DNA from: Aureobasidium sp. EXF-3400 | Taxonomy: Eukaryota > Ascomycota > Dothideomycetes > Dothideales > Saccotheciaceae | NCBI GenBank assembly: GCA_024195585.1 | Contig: SWBL01000196.1 | Location: forward strand, 1-64,000 | Reading direction: 5' to 3' | DNA length: 64,000 nucleotides | Shown here: positions 40,145 through 49,483 of the stretch, piece after piece | Position numbering within the stretch: position 1 is the first letter of the stretch | How the letters are laid out: each line of letters begins with the position of its first letter | The notes under the pieces: model-generated | Seen by the model: the letters and a program-made list of their open reading frames with translations, nothing else | What the model was told of the DNA's origin: nothing | Database searches by the model: none | Made by a program: the position numbers and the translations under genes

Positions 40145-42720
40145 GCTTGCGATGTCTTATGTGCTGATCTGGTGTGTGTCCTTGCAGAATTGTGATGCTG
40201 AGATCTTGAAATCCTTCTCTTTCTTTTCTTTGCCCTTGAAAGTGGATTTGGTGGGTGGGATATTTGCTTCTTGAGAAATGGTCGGATCGAAGGCGTTTAT
40301 GACCCCACCTTGCGATTTGAAATGCTGATGGTTAAGGTTGTTTATCGACGTCATGTTCCCTGTGACGCTTGTCACATGCCAAAGCCATCTTGAAGAAGGC
40401 TGGCAAGGTCAACCTACAGAGTGGAGGTAGAGGAATTGGGGTGTCTCCAAGAGCGACTATGGTGTCGCGACACGGAGCTGAAGAGCGCGGCGTGAAGGAG
40501 ACGCGGAGGTTCTACTAAAAGCGCCTCAGAAAATCCCCTCAAGCGACCAGCCATTGGTAGTGGGCTTGTGCATGCATTCTGAGCAACATCACGGATGCGA
40601 CATGTTCGCCGATGCAGAGAAAGGAGAGAAAGGGATGATGTGCAAGGTGGAGTAGATGAATCCTTGCGCGTCTGTGTCACCACGTGTCGGCGCTTACCGT
40701 CTTGCATATCAGCAAATTGACAGATTGCCATCTGCAATCGCCAATGTGATACGTTCTTCTTCAGCCCCCGGTTCAGAAACCAGAGTCGAAACTGATGAAA
40801 AAGTAGATGATTCGCGTCAGCCTGCAGAAGTGCAAGACAGGCGACACTGTGCCAGGAGATATAATGCATGCATTAGAGATCTCCCAGCTAGTTCCAAAGA
40901 CTGGGTTCAACATAAAGATATCTTAGTGGTTAAACATAAGAAGAACAGATACTACACTTGATCTAAGCCTACTGGCGAGAGAACATGAGCCAAACATAAA
41001 GGAAGGCAATCGGGGCTTATATAGCCAGCCTTGGTGGGTGCGAGTCATGCGACCGTAGGCAGCAGCGCATCGCCAGGCTCCAGCGGCCAAGTTCTTTCAG
41101 GCAACAGATGATTGACACTTAGCCAATCAGATGTTGAAGCAAGCAAGGATGGAAGATAAAAGAAGTCGCTGCTGCTCACCGACAGCGAAGCGCTTGGAAA
41201 ACGATTCTTGTCCAAACGACCGCTGCTCAAGCTTATGCGAGGCGACGACGCCGTCTGCAGTACTGATTGACCTACCAGAAAACATGCATCCATCCAATAC
41301 ACCAACGCAGGCCAGGACACTTCGTATGCAATCAGTGCGAATTGAGGCCAAACGATCATGCTCGAACAGCAGAGATTTTGGCTCAGAGCATGGTGGCAGC
41401 AGCCCAATTTGTCACAAGGCGTTGCTGAGAACAGCAAGTCGCTCGATCATAACCAACAAGATTGGGCTTCAAGCAAGCGGACTTGATAAAAAATCTTGTG
41501 GTTGCGCCGTAGTGATGATGCAGCGGAAATCTTGATTGCGGCAACAAGCAAGCAATACTGCGCGGACCAGGGACTTGTGGCGAGAAGCCCCTGACGACTG
41601 CGTTAGTGGAGGGCGACGGCAGGAAACCATCACATCTATCCGCCCTCCTTTTTAGAAAGTCAAGAAACATGTCGCATCAAGGCTGCTGGGAAGCGACTTG
41701 TTGTCGCCAACAGTCGATGGCGTTGATTGTGTACAGGTATTGGTGTGGATGGCATGATTGGTGTCTCATTCACATGCTGGCCGACAAGAAGCGTGCGGCA
41801 GAGCGTGCCGAGGGTGGTGAGTCATAAGAACTGGCGTCTATCGCAAATTACAAAGGCAGGAAGAGTCGTATTCGAGTTAGTGCTGGTGGAGATGGGCTGG
41901 CCGACATGGCAGTCGTTATTGATGAAGTGTTGTGGTTGTTGACAGGTCAAAAAAGGACAGCCAGGTTGGTGGAAATGGATAGAAAGATCTGGTCGAAGCG
42001 TCTTGTCGCGGATCAAAAAGATTCGCGAGACAGTCAAGGTTTTAGCGTTGAGCCAAAGCAAGGCTTGGCGGATTGTGGCTGCGGGTATAAATACTTCGGG
42101 CATCCCCTTCGTTTTCGCAACTTTCCCGCGCCTTTACGCTTTGCCCGACCCTTTACGCAACGGCGCCCCTCCACATCGTCCCCGCTCCACATCGCAACTC
42201 GCCGCATTAAACAACAACAATCGCTGCGTCCATCACGCGTTATTGTCCAATTTTCTGCTGCGGTTTCTTTGTCCTTCGGCCGACATCGTTGTGAAAGGGA
42301 CTTCCATTTGCGGTCCGCTCTCACTTCCGGATTGGGAAAGCTTGGCATTCTAGCACAACAATAAACCGAGTTCACCTGCTGGCCATCGCCTTTACTCTCT
42401 CTACCACCGCGCATCCTCCAGGCAGCATCTGTAGGAGACACATTTGGTTGTTTCTCTCTTGCTAACGGTACGAGACGATCCATCTCTCACCCAGGCGCAT
42501 TCGACGCCCGCACTTTTTCCTTCTTCCTCACTTGTCGCATCGCATCGCTCTTCACCTTCAACGGTCGTCGTCGCTTGCGCGCATCACCTTTCCTCTCTTC
42601 GCACGTCTCCTGTCGCATAATTATCCAAGATAACTTCCAAGAATTCCAATCCTGACATCAGTTCGCTTCAGACTGCCTTACCACACTCCGTCGTCGTCCT
42701 ATCTACAGCTCACCGCAATC
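40145..42720. other. Long gene-free stretch upstream of TBP
   Basis: 2.6 kb. Several overlapping open frames on both strands (for example 40414-40869 and 41131-41535) show no family resemblance. A TATAAATA box sits at 42086, and CT/C-rich sequence from about 42100 to 42720 leads into TBP as promoter or leader. A small frame at 40157-40375 just ahead of the AhpC-like gene is probably its 5' leader. Confidence 0.5.
42086..42093 (+). promoter_or_regulatory. Consensus TATA box upstream of TBP
   Basis: TATAAATA in a GC-flanked context (GCGGG before, CTTCGGG after), about 630 bp before the TBP ATG. CT-rich sequence follows. If used, the 5' leader would be long. Confidence 0.4.
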
Positions 42721-43663
42721 ATGGAGACTGTCATCACGCACCCCTCGACCGCCGCTCAGGCCAAGAACTTTACCGCACCCGGCTCTTTGTCCTTCCCAGG
42801 TGGCGCCGGTGACCTCACCCCACCTTCATCTGAGAAAGATGGACAGCAGACTTCGCAGACAAACGGCGCATACGGGTACGGCAACACTTCTCAGCCTCAG
42901 GGCCAGCAGCAGCAGCCTGCCCAGCAGGCAGTCGCCGCTCAACAGGGCGCTGGGGTGACTCCCGCGACTCCTGCTGCTACGCCTGGCGCTGGTCAGGGTG
43001 TCAGTGGCATTGTGCCTACATTGCAGTGAGTATCTTCGTGTTGCAACGTTTTGTTGTTGGCATGTTGTTGACATTTCGCGCTTTCAAAGGAACATTGTCG
43101 CCACGGTGAACCTTGACTGCAGACTCGACTTGAAGACGATTGCCCTCCACGCTCGTAATGCAGAGTACAACCCAAAGCGTTTCGCCGCTGTCATCATGCG
43201 TATCCGCGAGCCCAAGACCACCGCCCTGATCTTCGCCTCTGGCAAGATGGTCGTCACTGGTGCCAAGTCCGAAGACGATTCCAAGCTCGCTTCCCGCAAG
43301 TACGCTCGTATCATTCAGAAGCTCGGTTTCAACGCCAAGTTCACCGACTTCAAGATTCAGAACATCGTCGGCTCCTGCGACATCAAGTTCCCTATCCGTC
43401 TGGAAGGTCTTGCCGCACGCCATCACATGTTCAGCTCTTACGAGCCTGAGCTGTTCCCCGGTCTCATCTACAGAATGATGAAGCCCAAGATCGTGCGTGC
43501 CTTTCCATCGTGACCATGTCTTGTTCCTCATACTAACATCTCCCAGGTGCTTCTCATCTTCGTCTCTGGCAAGATCGTCCTCACCGGCGCCAAGGTCCGC
43601 GAAGAGATCTACCAAGCCTTTGAGATGATCTACCCTGTCTTGTCCGACTTCCGCAAGGCCTAA
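42721..43663 (+). CDS. SPT15: TATA-box binding protein (TBP), 274 aa
   Basis: Core subunit of TFIID and of the Pol I and Pol III initiation factors. Three exons: 42721-43025, 43090-43492 and 43547-43663, with introns of 64 and 54 nt (GTGAGT and GTGCGT donors; ACTAAC branch in the second). The N-terminal 95 residues are Gln/Ala/Thr/Pro-rich and non-conserved ([18 protein letters not shown]). The conserved core starts at [15 protein letters not shown] and contains both pseudo-repeats: [20 protein letters not shown] with [20 protein letters not shown], and [20 protein letters not shown] with [14 protein letters not shown]. It ends [14 protein letters not shown]. The core is essentially canonical. 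Confidence 0.97.
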
Positions 43664-44721
43664 GTCGAGTTGAAATCATTGCACCAAAGCCACGAGCTAC
43701 AATCGGAGCAAACAAACAACCAAGCTAAACAACCACTCTCCACTGGCACTTGTAACAACAGCCTCCATCCTCGGATGTATTATCACCACTACGAGGTCTT
43801 GCCAACCTCAATGGATGTGTCATGAGCATTATTACCCGCCTCTCGACACATCTTTCTCTTTCCCTTTTCTGCAAATGCATGGCGCGGTGTTCCGGTTTAT
43901 TTTCAAAGCTTTGAGCATAAAGGCTTTTTCTCTTTTCGGATGGCAATTCTCAAAATCCCTCTTCGGGTCGGTATTTCAGCAAAGAGGGTTGGTTGTCTTT
44001 CACATGCTCTATGGTCTTCTCTTTCTTTTCCCAATACCACACGACCAAAGCATGAAAGCATCGACCATTTCTCATTGGCGTTGTTATACCTTTTCCCTTT
44101 TCTCTTGCCACTTGGAGGGCCACTCTCTTCCTGTGGCTACAAGAAAACAGTAATGAAAAAAAAAGACACGAAGGAAAGAAGAATGGACAGATAGGCGGAT
44201 CAAAGATTGTAGCGAGAAGTGATGACTGATGGCATGGGCATTTTGTTCATGTGCTGAGGAATGCAAAGGAAATGATCGACCACCCTGCTGCGGCTCGGCG
44301 CGTACCACTCACCTAATTGCCATTACTCTCAAAGCATAGATAATGTGGCTTGAGGTACATAGCTTCCTCTAATGTCATCACAAAAACATCTTGAAACTCA
44401 TCTAATGCTTGACCTGACGCATCTTTGTGACAATCCTTGTTTCATCTGTGTCTTGACTTTTGTCACAGTACAGTCTTTCCACTGCCTTCTCAAGTCTTCT
44501 TTCTCCCTTGATGTGTTTCTTCTCTTCTGCTTGATCGTCTTACCTCCTCTGTTCTCAACTTGGCTCATGCTTGATATGACCAACATCATTCCTTCGTACA
44601 CGTGAACTTGGAAGTTTGAGCTGGTATTGAACCATGTAGTATACCATTTCCTGTACTCTATGCATCGTCCCACATCCACTTTTGCAGCAACCATCATGCC
44701 TTGAGCAATGAACACGACCTT
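43664..44721. other. Convergent intergenic TBP to FAD oxidase
   Basis: 1.06 kb, T/C-rich on the plus strand (43850-44120), which fits a long 3' UTR of TBP and of the converging gene. No gene seen. Confidence 0.5.
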
Positions 44722-46143
44722 CTATAGTCTAGCCTTATTCTCACTCTTCTTCAACTCCTCTTCCAACACCATACCCTTTACACCACCTCTCCAATCCTTA
44801 GTCCAGACCTGATCTTCAAGATCGCGTTCAGGCCATGCCCATTTATCCTTGAACTCTGCTGGTGGGTTGCCCATCAAGCAATCTACAATCTTATCGCCAA
44901 CCACTGGCAAAAACTTGTATGCGTGGCCACTGCCACCGGTGGCTACGAAAAGGTTCTTGTATTGAGGGTGGTAGGAGAGCAGCCAATCGCCGCGCGGTGT
45001 ATCTGTGTACCAACAGATGCGTGTGGAGATAAAAGGACGAGAGCCTAGGGATGGGTATACGGCTGAGAGGAAAGAGCGAAGAGCTTTCTTACCCTCATCA
45101 GGAATCTCGAGGCCAGGATGAGAAATATGGGTTCGTGGCAGGGAAACGGTGATGTTTTGTGCAGAGGGGTCTTCGGGGTGTGGGATACTGATGGGATTGC
45201 AGTAGCCGTAGCCGTGACGAGCGACTTTGAGGACGTTGTTGATGGGTGGGATGATGAAGAGGCCGCTGCTTTCGTTCAGCAGTGTTGGTCTGCTTCCGAG
45301 TGCTTTTTGCTCGGCGTCGCTGATTTGGATGTAGGCGATTATTTGGCCTGTTGCGCTGCAGCGGCCGCGAAGATCGAGGAGGGCGGGTGTCCAGGCTCCG
45401 GTGGCTAGAACGACAAGGTCTGCGGTCAAGACTCTTCCGTCGTCTGTTTCGCAACCGGTGACGGTATCGTTGTCGAATTGTAGGCGAGAGACTGAGGCAT
45501 GAAGGAAGTGTACGCGATTCGTCTCTTCGACTCTGGCACGCAGTACACGCATACCCTTCTCAGCATCCGCCCATCCAGATCTCCAATTCACATAGCCAAA
45601 GTCACCCACTGAGGAACCACCTTTGCCTGTCGCTGCAGCAGCCGCAACAGCAGTCTCTTGTGCTGCATTCGTGTGGTCCCTGAAGATATTTCTGATATCC
45701 CCTTGTGTCTCCATCTCTTCAATCTCACCACCCTCGCTCTTTTTGCCGGGCTTGAGTCCGCAACGCTCGACATTGGCCATACTGTCTCTCATGTATTTTC
45801 TTCCCAGGTCGCCGTTGCCATTGTCGGATTCGTCCTTGTTGACTACAACTGCAAGACCCGGCTCATGGTAAACATCCTGTTGGCCCCACCACTCGTTTCT
45901 CCAACCTGCTTGGGCCTCGATAGCGAGACGGGCGTAGGGAAGGTCTGCATAGTCGGGTCGGACAATGCGACTGCTGTCTATACTTGCACCATCGGGAGCA
46001 GGGAAAGCACTGCGATCGACGAGTGTAATGGATGTGTTGGCAAACTTTGGGTTTTGCGAGAGACTGTACGCCGTACTCAAACCAAAGACTCCAGAGCCCA
46101 AGATCAAGACCGACTTGGGGACTTCTTGGGAAGATGCTGCCAT
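44722..46143 (-). CDS. FAD-dependent amine oxidase (sarcosine/fructosyl-amino-acid oxidase type), 473 aa
   Basis: DAO-superfamily flavoprotein that oxidises an N-substituted amino acid or a glycated amino acid, releasing H2O2. Single exon. Motifs: Rossmann loop SVLILGSGVFGLSTAYSLS near residue 11; SSRIVRPDYADLPYARLA, which matches the SxRxxRxxY block of sarcosine and Amadori oxidases; ADLVVLATGAWTPALLD; RICWYTDTPRGDWLLSYHP; and LFVATGGSGHAYKFLPVVGD near the end. An Ala-rich, charged stretch (NAAQETAVAAAAATGKGGSS) interrupts the middle and is probably a loop. The C-terminus is not a clear SKL peroxisomal signal (it ends KARL, which is PTS1-like at best). The exact substrate cannot be told from sequence. 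Confidence 0.85.
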   Translation of the reverse strand: MAASSQEVPKSVLILGSGVFGLSTAYSLSQNPKFANTSITLVDRSAFPAPDGASIDSSRIVRPDYADLPYARLAIEAQAGWRNEWWGQQDVYHEPGLAVVVNKDESDNGNGDLGRKYMRDSMANVERCGLKPGKKSEGGEIEEMETQGDIRNIFRDHTNAAQETAVAAAAATGKGGSSVGDFGYVNWRSGWADAEKGMRVLRARVEETNRVHFLHASVSRLQFDNDTVTGCETDDGRVLTADLVVLATGAWTPALLDLRGRCSATGQIIAYIQISDAEQKALGSRPTLLNESSGLFIIPPINNVLKVARHGYGYCNPISIPHPEDPSAQNITVSLPRTHISHPGLEIPDEGKKALRSFLSAVYPSLGSRPFISTRICWYTDTPRGDWLLSYHPQYKNLFVATGGSGHAYKFLPVVGDKIVDCLMGNPPAEFKDKWAWPERDLEDQVWTKDWRGGVKGMVLEEELKKSENKARL

Positions 46144-46739
46144 GATTTCCCTCTTTCTCGGCTTTAAGAAATATGCAGGAAGGTAAAAGTCGAAGGGCTC
46201 TCTATCTCGAGTAGGAAGGAATTGAGCGAAGGAAAAGATGAGTCAGTATGCTGCTGTTGAATAGCGACTTACAAGTGCAAGTCTACAAAATTTCTTTCCA
46301 GGTGCATTTTGTTGCCCAGACATGATTAAACATGCTCTTTCCTTTCATCGACCTCCGCTCTTCCCGCCGATAACCGTCCTTTGCAGCACGTCTGGCCGAG
46401 ACCGGGGTGGAGGATTCACGTGTGGTGGCCATGGCTTTGGTGGGTCGTCGGGTTTCACCTTCCCTGTGCAAAAAGTGGTCGAGGATGGTCGTCATACGGT
46501 TTTGGGAGGCAGAGTCATGGTGCTGGATCTTTGAAAGTGCTCGAGTAATTCTGCACTGTGAGAATTATGTGTATCAGCTTCTGTTTGTGTTACTCGAATG
46601 TGCGAGTTGACTTGGCGCAAGAGCTGGAAAGGAAAGCACTTTGCTCTCAAAGCGGTTAGCGTGCTTTCCTCATCCAAGGAAATGCATCTCGACATCTGAC
46701 CTCTTTGATATCCACTCAGCGCATTCCACAGATACCACC
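46144..46739. other. Divergent intergenic region
   Basis: 600 bp shared promoter region of the FAD oxidase and the zinc-ribbon-like gene. No clear motif. Confidence 0.5.
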
Positions 46740-47327
46740 ATGAGCTTGATCCAACGATCATTGGCTCGCGGGCTACAGTCAGCCTCAAGTCCGTTGTTCG
46801 CACGATCCTTCTCTGTCTACCACGCCGTACAAGCGAAAGGGGATTTCGCCAGGTTACGCCAGCAAGATCCAGAGGCTTATAGGGAAAAGCTGGACAAAGC
46901 AAGGGTAAGACTGAGACGATGGTGTGATAAACCAGGGAACGCCGCAAAACTGCGAGAGTATACTAGACTCCACCATCTCGCCCATAGAGGAGACGAGCGC
47001 GGGACTTTCTACACGAACCTGCTGAACTGGGGTAAAAGGTACGCATGGTTCCGGAATACCTTACCATGGAAATCGCATCGGCCTGTTTTCTACGACGATC
47101 GGGTGGAGCATCACTGCGAGGGCTGCGGCTGGACAGAAAAGAATGGAAAGAAGTTGTGGTGGAGGAGAATACAATCGCCATCGACAGCAGAAGCCGATAG
47201 TTGGTTGTGCACTAATTGTTGTGTTCCAAAATCAGATTGCAGAGAAGCTATGCCTAGAGGTTACGAAGATCTCACTTCTATCAAGGAGATTTCTAAAAGA
47301 AGAGATGAACTGGGCCATGGCGCATGA
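46740..47327 (+). CDS. Hypothetical protein with two CxxC pairs, probably mitochondrial, 195 aa
   Basis: Not recognised as a known family. The ATG at 46740 is preferred over the in-frame one at 46641 because it opens an Arg/Ser-rich presequence-like stretch (MSLIQRSLARGLQSASSPLF, then ARSFSVYHA), typical of mitochondrial import. Two cysteine pairs, CEGC at 126-129 and CTNC at 157-160, sit 27 residues apart in an aromatic, basic context (GWTEKNGKKLWWRR between them). This fits a zinc ribbon. The middle part is rich in Arg, Lys, His and Trp (LHHLAHRGDERGTFYTNLLN). It ends basic. Zinc binding and location are inference. Confidence 0.7.
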   Translation: MSLIQRSLARGLQSASSPLFARSFSVYHAVQAKGDFARLRQQDPEAYREKLDKARVRLRRWCDKPGNAAKLREYTRLHHLAHRGDERGTFYTNLLNWGKRYAWFRNTLPWKSHRPVFYDDRVEHHCEGCGWTEKNGKKLWWRRIQSPSTAEADSWLCTNCCVPKSDCREAMPRGYEDLTSIKEISKRRDELGHGA

Positions 47328-48391
47328 ATGTTCCTTCAACGACAGCATGGTCTGCGGGAACAGCAGGCTGACGACAATGTAACAAAGAGCCAAGCAGGCT
47401 CCTTGAACGCAAAGCTCTCGCTAGAGTCTGAATGCAGTCTCTCCATCCTGCAGAAACGCATCTGGTCAAGACTATTTCACATCAAACGTACTTGTCATCT
47501 TTATCATCGGTCTTCAAGTCGGCCATTCTCCTGGCATCGGAGCTACGCGTCTGCATACCTTTACCACACCAACACGCTGTATCCCAGAACTCTTCTGCGC
47601 ATCTGTCTAGATGACCAGATACCCAGACTCTGCGACTTCCAGGTGTAGCAATCCGACCAGTCAACGATGTTCCATCGTGCTACCAGAGCTCGTGTTCACA
47701 GCCTTCTTCCGACAACCAGGAATTGTGATGAGCAAGATCACAAGTTTCGAGATCTGAGGTGCGCTGCAAAATTTCTCGAGCTATTGCTTTTGTCGCATCA
47801 CGCATGCTTTGAAACGCAGAAATGTGCGAGCTCATCATCCTGCTGTCTAGGGAATGGCTCTGCAGGAACGTGGACAAGAAGTGGACATGTAGCAAAGTAT
47901 CACTTTCCAGGCATAGCAGATGGAAAGAAGAAATCCGGCAGTGAGATGAAAACAGACAAGACGAAGATCGGGCTTGGACACTGGCGTGTGCTTATTAGAT
48001 GGCATGCAGCTGCAGAAGGCAAGAGCTTGTAGCGGGATGTGTTTTCCGCTCCCAGTCAGTATCGTCGTGCTTAGCAATGAGAGTCTGTACTCCATGTCCA
48101 CGAAGTTGATAGATAGCCTTGAATACAGAAATAGCTGCAGCATGTCAGGTCCGCAGCGATGAGTTGGCGTATGTTTAGCCGTAATTATGCAGAATACCGC
48201 ATGAGATGACAGCACAGCAAGATCATCTCGAGTCCCGGCCTCTTGTCCGAACAACTCTGGTTCGAGAGAGACAAGGGGAAGAGGTCGGGGGAGTACAGTT
48301 GTGGTCAAAGCTTCTCCAGGAAGCTCTCTCACATGCTTGTGCGGTCAAAAATCTTTCGAGCCAACACACAAGGACTCGACAATCCATCACC
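47328..48391. other. Intergenic, no gene recognised
   Basis: 1.06 kb. Frames at 47667-48032 (plus) and 47847-48332 (minus) overlap each other and resemble nothing. No repeat or RNA gene seen. Confidence 0.5.
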
Positions 48392-49483
48392 ATGCCTAGA
48401 GGTGTGCCGCGAGCCATACCAAAGAACCCAGGTCCATACCATGCCAGGACTCCAGTTCTCGAGTACAAGCCTCCGCCCCCGCGCACACCGATAGCCCCCT
48501 CCAAACCCATCGCCCCGAATGCACAATCCCGAGTCAAGCTCCAGCGAGGAGCACGAGGAATCGGCATCTATGTCATGGGAGCATGTGCCTTTGGTATGGC
48601 CTTCTACATGTCTAGACTTGGTGTATCTTTGTACAAATCCAAAGATGTAGAAGCCGATTACTCGCCCTCTGCACAACGCGATGTCGCCGATGTCTACGAT
48701 ACAACAGCAGGAGGCTTTGATGCTGAGGTCGGCTTGTCTGAGAAGATTGGGGGTGTGATAAGAGCACGGAAAGAAATGTCTGCTATGGTCAAGGGGCATG
48801 TGTTGGAGGTCAGCTGCGGCACTGCGAGGAACCTGGGTTACTATGGCTTCGACAAGATCAAGAGCTTGACTCTGATTGACCTCAGTCCCCAGATGGTTGA
48901 AGAGGCACGCAAGAAGTGGAATATCTTGAACCCAGGCAAGGCTGCTGAGAACGTGCCCATCAGGTTCCTCCAAGGTGACTGCATTGGTGACATGCCTGAA
49001 CCACCGACAACTCAGGAGGACGCAAAGAAGAGCGGCACTGCTTTCACACCAGGCCTGACTAAGGGATACGACACGATAGTACAGACCATGGGTCTCTGTA
49101 GTACAGCGCAACCAGTCGAGCTACTCAAGAACTTGTCAAAACATCTAGATCACTCCAACCCGGACGCCAGGATCTTGCTCCTCGAACACGGCCGCAGCTA
49201 TATCGGATGGTTGAACAAGCTCTTGGACATGAACGCACCCCAGCACGCTGATAAGCACGGCTGCTGGTGGAATAGAGACATCGGCCAACTCATTGAAGAG
49301 AGCGGCCTCGAGGTTGTCAAAGAACGTAGGAAACAGTTTGGAACCGTTTGGATCTTTGAGCTGAAACCAAAAACGGTAACACAAAGCATCCAAGAGAAAG
49401 CAGAGCAAGTCGGAGAGAAACTCCAGGAGCAAGTTCAAACTCAAAAGACTCCCCAAGGTTGGCTTTCTTGGATGTCCAAGTGA
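48392..49483 (+). CDS. OMS1: OMS1-like mitochondrial inner-membrane methyltransferase, 363 aa
   Basis: Putative SAM-dependent methyltransferase; yeast OMS1 is a mitochondrial membrane protein found as a suppressor of OXA1 defects. Single exon. ATG at 48392 (MPRGVPRAIPKNPGPYHART) gives a basic, Pro-rich N-terminus followed by a membrane segment at about 55-75 (GIGIYVMGACAFGMAFYMS). An in-frame ATG 62 codons upstream (48206) lacks support. SAM-binding motif I is VLEVSCGTARNLGYYG. Motif post-I is LTLIDLSPQMVEEARKKW. Then QGDCIGDM, YDTIVQTMGLCSTAQPVELL and a RILLLEHGRSYIGWLN block follow. The C-terminal 35 residues form a charged helix (KAEQVGEKLQEQVQTQK). Confidence 0.85.
   Translation: MPRGVPRAIPKNPGPYHARTPVLEYKPPPPRTPIAPSKPIAPNAQSRVKLQRGARGIGIYVMGACAFGMAFYMSRLGVSLYKSKDVEADYSPSAQRDVADVYDTTAGGFDAEVGLSEKIGGVIRARKEMSAMVKGHVLEVSCGTARNLGYYGFDKIKSLTLIDLSPQMVEEARKKWNILNPGKAAENVPIRFLQGDCIGDMPEPPTTQEDAKKSGTAFTPGLTKGYDTIVQTMGLCSTAQPVELLKNLSKHLDHSNPDARILLLEHGRSYIGWLNKLLDMNAPQHADKHGCWWNRDIGQLIEESGLEVVKERRKQFGTVWIFELKPKTVTQSIQEKAEQVGEKLQEQVQTQKTPQGWLSWMSK

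Noticed and set aside
40157..40375. 72-codon minus-strand frame just before the AhpC-like gene
   Set aside because: Position 13 bp ahead of the gene's ATG and Lys-rich low-complexity content suggest a 5' leader rather than a protein.
47847..48332. 161-codon minus-strand frame ahead of OMS1
   Set aside because: Overlaps the OMS1 promoter and leader and shows no domain pattern.
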